From Candidatus Poribacteria bacterium (GTDB lineage: Bacteria > Poribacteria > WGA-4E > PCPOR2b): a DNA stretch of 32,162 bases. Positions within the stretch are counted from its first letter, which is position 1. Each line of letters opens with the position of its first letter. The position numbers and the translations under genes are program-made. Where the stretch lies: positions 4,144 to 36,305 of the forward strand of contig JAGWBT010000048.1 of assembly GCA_021295755.1 (NCBI GenBank). The letters are read 5' to 3'. The notes beneath the pieces are model-generated. The model searched no databases. It worked only from the letters and a program-made list of their open reading frames with translations, and was not told the DNA's origin. This document shows, piece by piece, positions 15,484 through 23,141 of this stretch.

Positions 15484-15512
15484 ATTATAGCATAGTTGCC
15501 GATTTGAGTCAA
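15484..15512 (-). promoter_or_regulatory. Sigma-70-type promoter of the aldolase gene
   Basis: On the minus strand TTGACT (15512-15507), a 17-base spacer and TATAAT (15489-15484). The expected start of transcription is near 15477, about 74 bases before the ATG at 15403. It is divergent from the promoter at 15563-15591. Confidence 0.72.
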
Positions 15513-15562
15513 ACGGTCAATCCGATGTGCATCTGCATATTTCTATATTCCCCGCTCCCTCC

Positions 15563-15591
15563 TTGACATTCCCACGTGTCAAAAGTATAAT
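15563..15591 (+). promoter_or_regulatory. Sigma-70-type promoter with palindrome, driving the TPR-citramalate synthase genes
   Basis: Perfect TTGACA (15563-15568), a 17-base spacer and perfect TATAAT (15586-15591). The -35 box is the left arm of an inverted repeat TTGACA-TTCCCACG-TGTCAA (15563-15582), a likely operator position. Confidence 0.75.
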
Positions 15592-15684
15592 GATTAGGTT
15601 ATCTACCAATCAAGTGGCTTCTTCGCACGAATCGAATGGGAGTGGGATCCTGACTCGGCGGGATAAGCGAAAGTGAGAAAAAAC

Positions 15685-16002
15685 ATGGCAACAAAAGAGG
15701 AACTTTACGATCAGGCTTTAACACATTTCGGGAACAACGAACTTGAGGCGGCGGTGACTGTGTTCAATACACTCCTCGAACAATACCCCGATTATGTGGA
15801 TGGACATATTGGACTTGGGCACGCATATGAACGGATGAGCAGATATGACGAGGCAATTGAGGCGATCAAAAAAGCAATCGAGATAGACCCGAATGATCCA
15901 CTTAATTACACCAGTTTATCGATGTGTTACCAGCGCAAAGGGATGATTCAGGAAGCGGAAGACGCAATGGCAAAATCACACCAGCTACAGATGGGAACAT
16001 AA
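15685..16002 (+). CDS. Small tetratricopeptide-repeat protein
   Basis: A 105-residue protein starting at ATG 15685 (MATKEELYDQALTHFGNNEL); GTG 15673 is an alternative. It has about two and a half TPR units: residues about 4-35, 38-71 (VDGHIGLGHAYERMSRYDEA) and 72-103 (PLNYTSLSMCYQRKGMIQEA), with the usual G/A/Y positions. TPRs bind protein partners; no catalytic residues are present. It lies 38 bases before the citramalate synthase gene under one promoter, which suggests a shared transcript, although a functional link is unproven. Confidence 0.88.
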   Translation: MATKEELYDQALTHFGNNELEAAVTVFNTLLEQYPDYVDGHIGLGHAYERMSRYDEAIEAIKKAIEIDPNDPLNYTSLSMCYQRKGMIQEAEDAMAKSHQLQMGT

Positions 16003-16040
16003 TACATAGTATTTGCAGACGAGGAGAAAACACAAGCAAT

Positions 16041-17609
16041 ATGCTTGAACTTTACGATACAACGCTCAGAGACGGAAGCCAAGGGGAAGGTGTCGCTTTC
16101 TCCGTTGAGGACAAGCTACTTATCATCAAAGCCCTTGACCGTCTGGGAATCCATTACATCGAAGGCGGATATCCCGGCTCGAATCCAAAAGATATGGAGT
16201 TTTTCAAAGGTGCAAAGTCGCTTGAACTCCAGCAGGCGGTAGTCGTGCCTTTCGGCAGCACGCGCCATCCGCGCTATCAACCTAGTGAAGACCCCAATCT
16301 GCTAGCGTTACTGGATACAGGTGCCCGCACCGTCACGATTTTTGGAAAAAGTTGGGAACTCCACGCGACAGACGTACTTCGTGTCACAGCACAGGAAAAC
16401 ATCGAACTCATCGAAAGCTCAGTCCGTTTTCTGGTCGAGAACGGACGCGAGGTCGTCTACGACGCAGAACACTTCTTTGATGGTTATGACGACCAGCCGG
16501 ATTACGCCTTGCAAACCCTCAAAGCGGCAGCACGGGGCGGTGCCAGATGCGTCGTGCTATGCGACACGAACGGGGGACGATTGCCTCTAGAAATTCAGGA
16601 AGGTGTCCGGGCAGTCATGGCAGAGATTGATCTGCCGGTCGGCATCCACACCCATAACGATGCCGGCGTGGGGGTTGCAAACACTGTTCTTGCTGTGCAA
16701 GCGGGGGCAGCGCATGTGCAAGGAACATTCAACGGCTACGGTGAACGCTGCGGCAATGCGAATCTCGCCTCTATCATCCCGACTCTCAAACTCAAATTGG
16801 GAATCGACTGCATCAGCGAAGAAGGACTCAGCCAACTGACGGAAACATCACGCCTCATCAGTGAATTGGCGAACCTGCCGCACGACGAGCGTCAGCCGTA
16901 CGTCGGGAGTTCCGCGTTCGCCCACAAAGGCGGTATGCACATTGACGCTGTGCGAAAAAATTCGCGCACCTTTGAACATATAAATCCGGAGATGGTTGGC
17001 AATGAGCAACGCATCTTACTCTCAGATCAGGCGGGTAAAAGCGCTATCCTGAAAAAGATCGAAAGACACTATCCAAATTACGACAAAAATTCACCGGAAG
17101 TGATCGCCCTTTTCGATCGGTTGAAGGAAGCTGAAAATGCAGGCTATCAATATGAAGCTGCCGATGCGTCGTTTGAGCTGCTGACCCGTACACTCTTGGA
17201 CGGGTATCAGCCATTTTTCGATCTACTCGGATTTCGTGTGATTATTGAAAAAGTCAAAGACCACGGCATACGGTCTGAAGCGACGATTAAAGTAATGGCA
17301 CCCGATGGTGAGGTCGAACACACCGCCGCTGATGGCGATGGTCCCGTCAATGCCCTTGACAGCGCTCTACGCAAAGCGCTTGAGCGTTTCTACCCTTCGC
17401 TACAGGATGTCCATCTCACCGACTATAAGGTACGCGTTTTGGACACCCAAGCCGGCACCGGCGCGAAAGTGCGTGTGCTGATTGAAGCGAGTGATGGGCG
17501 GGAGCACTGGGGTACGGTTGGCGTATCAGAAAACATCATACAGGCGAGCTGGGAAGCCCTCACGGATAGCTTGGAATACAAGCTCTACAAAGACAGCCGT
17601 GAGACGTAA
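16041..17609 (+). CDS. cimA: (R)-citramalate synthase
   Basis: A 522-residue protein from ATG 16041 (GAGGAG upstream); the open frame to 15924 lies inside the TPR gene and is rejected. It is an HMGL/isopropylmalate-synthase-type TIM barrel: YDTTLRDGSQGEGVAFSVED near the N terminus, GGYPGSNPKD typical of the CimA branch rather than LeuA, and HTHNDAGVGVANT with the metal-binding HxH. A C-terminal LeuA-type allosteric domain starts near residue 385 (FRVIIEKVKDHGIRSEATIK). It condenses pyruvate and acetyl-CoA to citramalate, the first step of threonine-independent isoleucine synthesis, and is expected to be feedback-inhibited by isoleucine. Close relatives include LeuA, homocitrate synthase and Re-citrate synthase, but length and motifs favour CimA. 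The TAA stop lies in a short repeat. Confidence 0.93.
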   Translation: MLELYDTTLRDGSQGEGVAFSVEDKLLIIKALDRLGIHYIEGGYPGSNPKDMEFFKGAKSLELQQAVVVPFGSTRHPRYQPSEDPNLLALLDTGARTVTIFGKSWELHATDVLRVTAQENIELIESSVRFLVENGREVVYDAEHFFDGYDDQPDYALQTLKAAARGGARCVVLCDTNGGRLPLEIQEGVRAVMAEIDLPVGIHTHNDAGVGVANTVLAVQAGAAHVQGTFNGYGERCGNANLASIIPTLKLKLGIDCISEEGLSQLTETSRLISELANLPHDERQPYVGSSAFAHKGGMHIDAVRKNSRTFEHINPEMVGNEQRILLSDQAGKSAILKKIERHYPNYDKNSPEVIALFDRLKEAENAGYQYEAADASFELLTRTLLDGYQPFFDLLGFRVIIEKVKDHGIRSEATIKVMAPDGEVEHTAADGDGPVNALDSALRKALERFYPSLQDVHLTDYKVRVLDTQAGTGAKVRVLIEASDGREHWGTVGVSENIIQASWEALTDSLEYKLYKDSRET

Positions 17610-17661
17610 AACGATTCGCAAACAAAGCGAGGAAAATCACCTCTTAAATCAGTCTTAATGC

Positions 17662-17701
17662 TTGACAGAAGTGCTTCTATTTGTTACAATATATGTAACA
17701 A
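17662..17701 (+). promoter_or_regulatory. Promoter with palindromic operator over the -10 box
   Basis: TTGACA (17662-17667), 17-base spacer, TACAAT (17685-17690). A perfect 7-bp inverted repeat TTGTTAC/GTAACAA (17681-17687 with 17695-17701, 7-base centre) covers the -10 and the start region, a classical place for a repressor. The ATG of the next gene is at 17732 with AGGAGG before it. Confidence 0.72.
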
Positions 17702-17731
17702 TTCGATAATTAAATCAATAGGAGGTTTCGC

Positions 17732-18289
17732 ATGACTGATTTACAACAGATTGCTAAGGCAGCGCAAGAGATTATCCAGATCTGTGAGCAAAAACGAACT
17801 AACAAAGCAGACAAGGAAAAGCTGCTCAAGCTGCAGGGGGCAATCCTCACACATATCGAAGGGCTTACCGAATGCGAAGCTTGCGGGTCAATCACAGATC
17901 TGGTTGTGACGATGACGATCGAGCCGGTGACCGCAAAGCTGTGCAAAGATTGTGGGATAAACGCGATCGAAGCCGGAAAGATTAAAAAAGCTGCGACGCG
18001 AAAGCGATCCACCCGAGCTGCACAGAAAAACGTACCATCGGCGAAGAAAAAATCATCGCCACGACAGACATCACCCAAGAATGTCGACGAACTGTATGCC
18101 GAGGTAGAAAAGGAAACAAGCCTCAAGAAAACGGATGTCAAACGCTTGCACAAAATTATCCAAGAGATCGCGAGTCCGATGAACCTTGAGAACACGATTT
18201 TATATGTGAAGCATGAGGCTGAACTCGTGAAACTAAGGATAGAACAGGACGCTCTGAAGACGGCGGTCACGTTATTAATGGCGGCGTGA
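17732..18289 (+). CDS. Cys-knuckle, Lys-rich small protein, unknown function
   Basis: A 185-residue protein with a perfect AGGAGG site. Domains: a helical N terminus (1-45); a four-cysteine region with CEAC (near residue 49) and CKDC (near residue 71), likely a zinc site; a basic linker of about residues 85-115 rich in Lys, Arg, Ser and Pro (KAATRKRSTRAAQKN, SAKKKSSPRQTSPK); and a C-terminal helical domain (120-185). The basic linker resembles histone-H1-like or nucleoid-associated tails, so nucleic-acid binding is plausible. I do not recognise the family. The palindrome over its promoter would suit autoregulation. It lies upstream of the sigma-factor gene but is separated from it by about 170 bases with no obvious gene or promoter. 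Confidence 0.7.
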   Translation: MTDLQQIAKAAQEIIQICEQKRTNKADKEKLLKLQGAILTHIEGLTECEACGSITDLVVTMTIEPVTAKLCKDCGINAIEAGKIKKAATRKRSTRAAQKNVPSAKKKSSPRQTSPKNVDELYAEVEKETSLKKTDVKRLHKIIQEIASPMNLENTILYVKHEAELVKLRIEQDALKTAVTLLMAA

Positions 18290-18461
18290 AATTTCGCTAT
18301 CACATCTCAGATTGCACCAAAGTTCGTCCGTTGAACCTTGCGAAGATTTGGAGCTTTTGGAACTTTTAGTTAAACTCGACAATTTCTGAAACAGATTCTC
18401 TCCTGATGACGTTTAGGATAGTACGATCTTGGAAACGATAGGGACTAAGGAGGCGCCTGCC

Positions 18462-19070
18462 GTGACAGATAAAATGATCGATGACCTATCGGATCAAGAA
18501 GACACACAACTGGCAACGTTGACAAAGGCTGGAAACGAAGAGGCCTTTCGATCGTTGTTTGATAAACATTACAACTGGGTTTATAGTAAAACATATCGAA
18601 TGCTGTGCAATCATCAGGATACGGAGGAAATATCCTTAGATATCTTTATGAAAGTGTGGCAGAAGATCGGGAAGTGGGATACTGTTCAAGGTAGTTTTCA
18701 AGCGTGGTTGAATGTTGTTGCAAAAAATACAATAATTGATGCTATTCGCAAAAAAGAAAGAATTCGCGAGGCACTTTTAAGTATGGAGGATGAATCTGAA
18801 TTGCCACTTGTTGAATACCAAGACCAGCGACCAACGCCTGAAAAACAGGTCGAATCCCGAGAAGCTCAAGAGATTCTTGAATGGGCACTCCAGATGGTGA
18901 AAAAGCCGAATCACCGAGTTGCTTGGATTCTGCGCCATCTGGAAGGGTATAGTATTGCCGAGATTTCGCAAACACTCCAGCGTAAGGAAGGAACTGTGAA
19001 AATCTGGATCTTCCGTTGCACAGAAGAGTTACGCCAAATTCTTACCAGAAAGGGTTTAAAATGGGTTTAA
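18462..19070 (+). CDS. ECF-type RNA polymerase sigma factor
   Basis: Start chosen at GTG 18462 because AAGGAGG (18447-18453) lies 8 bases before it; the frame opens upstream to TTG 18429. The product is 202 residues. Region 2 is FRSLFDKHYNWVYSKTYRML...TEEISLDIFMKVWQKI, then FQAWLNVVAKNTIIDAIRKK with its -10 recognition helix. Region 4 is HRVAWILRHLEGYSIAEISQ followed by RKEGTVKIWIFRCTEELR, the helix-turn-helix for the -35. There is no membrane anti-sigma gene next door; instead a soluble double-FHA protein follows at 19088, only 17 bases after the stop. That suggests control by phosphorylation-dependent binding or by the neighbour's N-terminal domain. Confidence 0.95.
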   Translation: MTDKMIDDLSDQEDTQLATLTKAGNEEAFRSLFDKHYNWVYSKTYRMLCNHQDTEEISLDIFMKVWQKIGKWDTVQGSFQAWLNVVAKNTIIDAIRKKERIREALLSMEDESELPLVEYQDQRPTPEKQVESREAQEILEWALQMVKKPNHRVAWILRHLEGYSIAEISQTLQRKEGTVKIWIFRCTEELRQILTRKGLKWV

Positions 19071-19087
19071 TGATTAGGGGGTCTAAA

Positions 19088-20191
19088 ATGAAATTTTGGA
19101 AAAAAATAACACAAAATTTCAGTAAAGATGAAGTAAGAAAAGCGGAGATGCTAGAGATTCATACACGCAGAATCCGAGGAGAACGGCTATCTCGCAAGCA
19201 AACCCGGTTGTTAAAAGCGAGCGAGCAATATCCAGAGTTGGACCCTTTGAAAGAGCTCATTGATTTTGCACATCACCGTTTTGAGGAAAGAGAAAACGTC
19301 ACCCCACTTCCTGGAGCAAAACGACGCATCGCTAATAATTTGATGCAGTTGATTGGTCGTGACGCTCCGGAAGATGATGCGCTGCTAGGCGATGAAATTG
19401 GCTTGGCGCCAGCATACAGCCCTGATCTGGTCGGGAGTGATAGTGAACTTGCCTTACCAAATGTTTCCGGTGATCTACCGCCACCAATTCCTGAAGCGGT
19501 AGATCCGCTTAATGAGACGGTCATCCTTGAAGGTGAAGCGGTAGAATCGGCAACGTCTCCAGTAGAGGCGTGTCACCTGAAATTGAAGGTTGCGCAGGGC
19601 GATGAGGTTGGACGTGAGTATGACATCTCTTTCCAACCTATGATTATCGGCTGTGGGGAGGAGGTAGCTGTCCAGTTAGATGCCAACACCCCTGTATCAC
19701 AACGTCATGCGTTACTCACCGTTGATGACGATGAGCTGCTGATCACAAATCTTGACAGCGACAGCGGCACGTCGGTTGATGGCGCTAAAATTACTGAACC
19801 AACAACACTTCATGTCGCCTCTAGGGTACAGATTGGCGGACAGGTACTTGAAGTGGCTGCATTCCGGCGGGATGCTAGTGTCCTAGGTGTTTCCTTTGAA
19901 GTCGTAGAAGGACCCGATGTCGGACAGGTCCACTGGGTCCATTTCAAAGAAATGACAGTCGGACGCAGCGCAGCAGCGCAAATCAAATTTGCTGATTCAA
20001 CAGGAACCCTCTCTCGCCTACATGCTCGGTTTAATCTGAAAAACGGCGAGGTATATCTTACCGATCTCGGTAGCAAAAACGGGACTTACCTTGATGGCTT
20101 TCGTATAGAGGAGCCAACCGTCGTTGAACCAGGCATGCACATTGGGTTCAGTGAAATTGTCTGTGAAGTCATGCACATTGAACACATTTAG
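19088..20191 (+). CDS. Double FHA-domain protein, partner of the sigma factor
   Basis: ATG 19088 has GGGGG 6 bases before it; ATG 19061 and 19070, overlapping the sigma gene's end, are alternatives. The product is 367 residues, with no membrane segment. Residues 1-85 form a basic helical region (FSKDEVRKAEMLEIHTRRIR ... DPLKELIDFAHHRFEERENV) resembling the N-terminal part of ECF-associated anti-sigma proteins. An acidic, Pro-rich linker follows. FHA domain 1 is at about 165-255 (SQRHALL, SDSGTSVDG; its GR position is altered to GCGEE) and FHA domain 2 at about 265-360 (VGRSAAAQIKF, LSRLHARF, GSKNGTYLDG), with all core residues. FHA domains bind phosphothreonine. It is probably the regulator of the adjacent sigma factor; that is inference from position and design. 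Confidence 0.9.
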   Translation: MKFWKKITQNFSKDEVRKAEMLEIHTRRIRGERLSRKQTRLLKASEQYPELDPLKELIDFAHHRFEERENVTPLPGAKRRIANNLMQLIGRDAPEDDALLGDEIGLAPAYSPDLVGSDSELALPNVSGDLPPPIPEAVDPLNETVILEGEAVESATSPVEACHLKLKVAQGDEVGREYDISFQPMIIGCGEEVAVQLDANTPVSQRHALLTVDDDELLITNLDSDSGTSVDGAKITEPTTLHVASRVQIGGQVLEVAAFRRDASVLGVSFEVVEGPDVGQVHWVHFKEMTVGRSAAAQIKFADSTGTLSRLHARFNLKNGEVYLTDLGSKNGTYLDGFRIEEPTVVEPGMHIGFSEIVCEVMHIEHI

Positions 20192-20281
20192 CCAATGAGT
20201 TTGTCTGTGATTTCGTGATGCAGTGCAATAAAAATAAACAGATAGGTTTGGGCATATACAATATGCCGCCTATTATTACAT

Positions 20282-20331
20282 ACCGCATTTTTCTTTCCAC
20301 CACAACATGGAGAGAGGGATGCGGTTTTTTT
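20282..20331 (+). terminator. Rho-independent terminator after the sigma-FHA unit
   Basis: ACCGCAT (20282-20288) pairs with ATGCGGT (20319-20325), an inner TCTTTCCA/TGGAGAGA stem (one G-T) continues the hairpin, and a run of seven T follows. It lies 90 bases after the FHA gene stop. Confidence 0.85.
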
Positions 20332-20335
20332 CTAT

Positions 20336-20363
20336 TTGAATTTTGAATCGTCTAAGGTATAAT
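20336..20363 (+). promoter_or_regulatory. Possible promoter downstream of the terminator
   Basis: TTGAAT (20336-20341), 16-base spacer, TATAAT (20358-20363). It starts just after the terminator but is about 370 bases from the next ATG at 20733, with repeats in between, so its target is uncertain. Confidence 0.4.
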
Positions 20364-20435
20364 ATTTCAACCTAAATGACTGTTAAATCCTACATGCCTC
20401 CTGTTCAATACCCTGATAATTCAGTGGATAGCACC

Positions 20436-20563
20436 GTAGGTTGGGTTGAACGGTTGAAAGCGCCTCACTATCAAGGACAGTAGAGTTATTGCTTGTCAAC
20501 ACTATCTTCTTACAAATAGCGAGAGTGAAACCCAACACTCACAACCGATGGATCAGCATAGCC
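20436..20563. repeat. 127-bp nested inverted repeat, copy 2
   Basis: Starts GTAGGTTGGGTTGAACGG like copy 1 at 13525-13652, in the same orientation. The outer arms GTTGGGTT and AAACCCAAC pair perfectly over eight to nine bases. The internal CACTATC and AATAGCG arms are more mismatched than in copy 1. Here it is intergenic and touches no gene. Confidence 0.75.
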
Positions 20564-20660
20564 CTAGCAAACCGGCGCAATGAAGTTTATTCGTAGGGAA
20601 TGGAAGTCCTCGTTCCGTTGATTTTTACGTATTACGCATTACATATTATACTTCATTAGC

Positions 20661-20699
20661 CCTAGCTGTTTTGAATTCCGATCGTAACGTCGGGCTAGG
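20661..20699. repeat. Hairpin repeat with TTTGAATTCCGAT core
   Basis: An outer stem CCTAGC/GCTAGG (20661-20666 with 20694-20699) encloses TTTGAATTCCGATCG and an inner CCGA/TCGG pair. The same plan (variable outer stem, conserved TTTGAATCCCGAT inner hairpin) occurs within 11372-11411 and at 32047-32070. The rest of the 20192-20732 gap holds the terminator, a possible promoter, repeat copy 2 and an AT-rich ACGTATTACGCATTAC stretch; no gene is seen. Confidence 0.6.
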
Positions 20700-20732
20700 A
20701 CAACAGGCGTATAGAAACTTCATCTTCTACCC

Positions 20733-21833
20733 ATGAGTCAGAGACAAGCTGCTTTCGCCCATTTTAACCGTGCTGCAAATCTTTATCGGCAAGTCTGTTA
20801 TGCCCAAGCCATTGAATATTATCTGGCGGGCTTAGAAATCGATCCGATGTGTGTGGAGGCGTATGCAGACTTGGCAAAGGCGTATGAAAAATTGGGGTGC
20901 TGGAATCAAGCGATCGAATCGCTGGAGACTGCGCTAAGACTACGTCCCGGCTATCCAACCGCCCTTCGCCGGAAGAAACGTATTCTCGAGGAGAAAAGTG
21001 TTTACGATAGCTTAACCGATAAACTAAATCTAGCCCTTAATGCCGCCGACCAACATCAGTCAACCGATCCAGTTCAGCGAAGCAGCCCCGCAATCGAACA
21101 CGAGTTCTTCACACTAACCGGCAGGTGCACAATCCCACAGAATTTATTATTAACCGTATCGCAAATTATCGAACACACTTATCATGAGGTCGGCAAAATT
21201 TTCCAATGCCACCCGCAACACAAGATTCCTGTTCTTATTGAAGATGCCAAGCAAATAGATACGTCACAAGTCACAACGTCGGTGCACAGCACAGCATCTC
21301 CGGTTGAAGTTGGAAATCACACACTGTTTTCGGATGCTTCTCTCCCACAGTGGGCGGTCGCTTGCTATGACAATGGAAGTATTCGGCTGACTTACCGTCC
21401 TTATAGCGATTCCAGTCTCGGCGTTTTATACGCAGTCATTCGCCACGAATGGGCACATCTTCTTATTGATCTACTGGCGGGTGGGCGATGTCCCAACTGG
21501 CTCGACGAAGGACTTGCTCAATTTGTTGCACGTCCGTTAATGAACTCCGAGAAGACGCACCTACAACAAGCAAGTCGAGATAAACATCTCTTACCTCTCC
21601 ACCTCCTGCAAAAACCGTTTCGGAACCTTCCGGAGAAGCAACGCCGTTTAGCATACCTCCAGTCCTACGCAATCACCAAATACCTGATACAGCAATTCGG
21701 TTTTGCTGTGCTCCGAGATGTTCTCGAAAACCTCGGCGACGAAAAATCGACCGATACAGCATTTCAAGTAGTGTTCGGGAAAACAGAAAAAGAAATCGTC
21801 GCTTCAAGCGTGGGGCATTGCATGACCATCTAG
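20733..21833 (+). CDS. TPR protein with HExxH peptidase-MA-like domain
   Basis: A 366-residue protein. Residues 1-90 hold two TPRs (HFNRAANLYRQVCYAQAIEY; AYADLAKAYEKLGCWNQAIE). The C-terminal half is a gluzincin metallopeptidase domain: VIRHEWAHLLIDLLAG supplies HEWAH (HExxH, near residues 237-241), and CPNWLDEGLAQFVA supplies the downstream WLxEGxA glutamate that completes the zinc site. This is the Peptidase_MA family layout. No signal peptide is visible, so the enzyme may be cytoplasmic, unusual for a secreted-type fold. Substrate unknown. The CvpA gene starts 11 bases after it with its own AGGAGG. Confidence 0.88.
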   Translation: MSQRQAAFAHFNRAANLYRQVCYAQAIEYYLAGLEIDPMCVEAYADLAKAYEKLGCWNQAIESLETALRLRPGYPTALRRKKRILEEKSVYDSLTDKLNLALNAADQHQSTDPVQRSSPAIEHEFFTLTGRCTIPQNLLLTVSQIIEHTYHEVGKIFQCHPQHKIPVLIEDAKQIDTSQVTTSVHSTASPVEVGNHTLFSDASLPQWAVACYDNGSIRLTYRPYSDSSLGVLYAVIRHEWAHLLIDLLAGGRCPNWLDEGLAQFVARPLMNSEKTHLQQASRDKHLLPLHLLQKPFRNLPEKQRRLAYLQSYAITKYLIQQFGFAVLRDVLENLGDEKSTDTAFQVVFGKTEKEIVASSVGHCMTI

Positions 21834-21844
21834 GAGGATTAGTC

Positions 21845-22339
21845 ATGGGAAAACTTGATATTGCCATCGTAATCATTGCTGGTGTCGGTGGTCTGAGCTG
21901 CCTGCGGGCAGGCTTTACACGGAGCGTCTGGGGAATTGCTGCTCTGTCTGCTGGTGCATTCGTCGCTAGCCAAGTCTGGCAAGACGTGACCCCTTTCCTC
22001 CTCCGTTTCATAAAGCAAGAAACGCTCGCTAAGTGGATCAGTATTATCGCTATTGTCGCCGCTGTGAGCATCGTAATTGATATGGTGTTTAGTCACATTC
22101 AGAAGGTTGTAGAGCGTGGCGTCTTAGGGTGGGTCAACCACATCATCGGAGGCGCTTTTGGAGTGGTATCTAGTGCTATTCTAATTGGATGTTTTCTCTT
22201 GTTGTTGGATCGCTTCGGCGGAGAGGAAGCCAGACAAGCCGTTGCCAATTCTCGTTTTGGCCCCGATCTCTTAGAGATTGCTAGGCAAGTTTTCGACTTT
22301 GGGGAGGAGGCAATTAAAGAACATTTTGGACCGATGTAA
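21845..22339 (+). CDS. CvpA-family membrane protein
   Basis: Start ATG 21845 after AGGAGGA; the open frame upstream overlaps the previous gene. The product is 164 residues with four hydrophobic segments (IAIVIIAGVGGLSCLRAG; VWGIAALSAGAFVASQVW; WISIIAIVAAVSIVIDMVF; GGAFGVVSSAILIGCFLLLL). GxxRGxxR-type spacing after the first segment (CLRAGFTRSVWG) and GVLGWVNHIIGGAFGV are typical of CvpA proteins, known for a role in colicin V production and envelope homeostasis. It probably shares a transcript with the peptidase and rsmE genes. Confidence 0.85.
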   Translation: MGKLDIAIVIIAGVGGLSCLRAGFTRSVWGIAALSAGAFVASQVWQDVTPFLLRFIKQETLAKWISIIAIVAAVSIVIDMVFSHIQKVVERGVLGWVNHIIGGAFGVVSSAILIGCFLLLLDRFGGEEARQAVANSRFGPDLLEIARQVFDFGEEAIKEHFGPM

Positions 22340-22383
22340 AAGGCAATTCTTCAGGGCTCCCTAATTTCTGGCAGAACCAACCC

Positions 22384-23106
22384 ATGCACAGCTGCTATGT
22401 TCCACCCGCGCAAATCTCCGAAGATACCATTCGTATCAACGAATCCGAGCGACATCACCTGCTCAACGTACTCCGCTTGAGGGCTGGTGACCACGTTGAG
22501 ATCTTTGACGGGGAAGGCAACCATTATATCGCCTCGCTTCATGATACCCGTACCTCCCCACTACAGGCGAAAATCCTCCAGCATCAGTTTCACCCACACA
22601 CCCCACCGTATATCACCCTATTTCAGGGCTTGCCCAAGTTTGACAAAATGGATCTAATCGTACAGAAAACGACCGAGATCGGTGTGAATGAAATCGCGCC
22701 GATGATTTGCGAGCGTTCAATACCGAAAGCGGTCGTACAGCAGAAACGGACGGTACGCTGGCAACGGATCGCAAACGAAGCTGCCAAACAGTGCAAACGC
22801 GCCCATTTTGCCCACGTATTTGCACCTCAGAGGCTAGAAGAGTGTCTCGGAAGGGTAGTAGACTTGGATCTGTTAATTCTGTTGTGGGAGGGCGAAAAAC
22901 GGCAGGGACTTAAAGAGACATTACGAAATCATGGAGAGGCAAAATCAGTTGGGCTTTTTGTAGGACCCGAAGGTGGGTTTTCAGACAAAGAGGTGAAGTT
23001 GGCAGTTCAAAACGGCTGCATACCTGCAACATTCGGCGACAACATCTTGCGCACAGAGACCGCTGCAATCGTCAGCGTAGCATCAGTGATGTATGAACTC
23101 AAGTGA
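22384..23106 (+). CDS. rsmE: 16S rRNA (uracil(1498)-N3)-methyltransferase
   Basis: A 240-residue SPOUT methyltransferase of normal length. The N-terminal PUA-like domain has HHLLNVLRLRAGDHVEIFDG. The knot domain has KFDKMDLIVQKTTEIGVNEI, the basic RWQRIANEAAKQCKR helix, the SAM-binding loop VGLFVGPEGGFSDKEV and ILRTETAAIVSVAS. It methylates U1498 of 16S rRNA. It lies 44 bases after cvpA. The convergent oxidoreductase gene ends 35 bases further on, with no clear terminator between. Confidence 0.96.
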   Translation: MHSCYVPPAQISEDTIRINESERHHLLNVLRLRAGDHVEIFDGEGNHYIASLHDTRTSPLQAKILQHQFHPHTPPYITLFQGLPKFDKMDLIVQKTTEIGVNEIAPMICERSIPKAVVQQKRTVRWQRIANEAAKQCKRAHFAHVFAPQRLEECLGRVVDLDLLILLWEGEKRQGLKETLRNHGEAKSVGLFVGPEGGFSDKEVKLAVQNGCIPATFGDNILRTETAAIVSVASVMYELK

Positions 23107-23141
23107 GCATCACATATCTTTTATCAGTGAGAAATTGATGA

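Noticed and set aside
15924-16040. N-terminal extension of citramalate synthase
   Set aside because: It overlaps the TPR gene, and the conserved protein starts at ATG 16041 behind GAGGAG.
17710-18303. 197-residue antisense frame covering the cysteine-knuckle gene
   Set aside because: The sense frame has a perfect ribosome site and promoter; the antisense product is a Ser/Phe-rich shadow.
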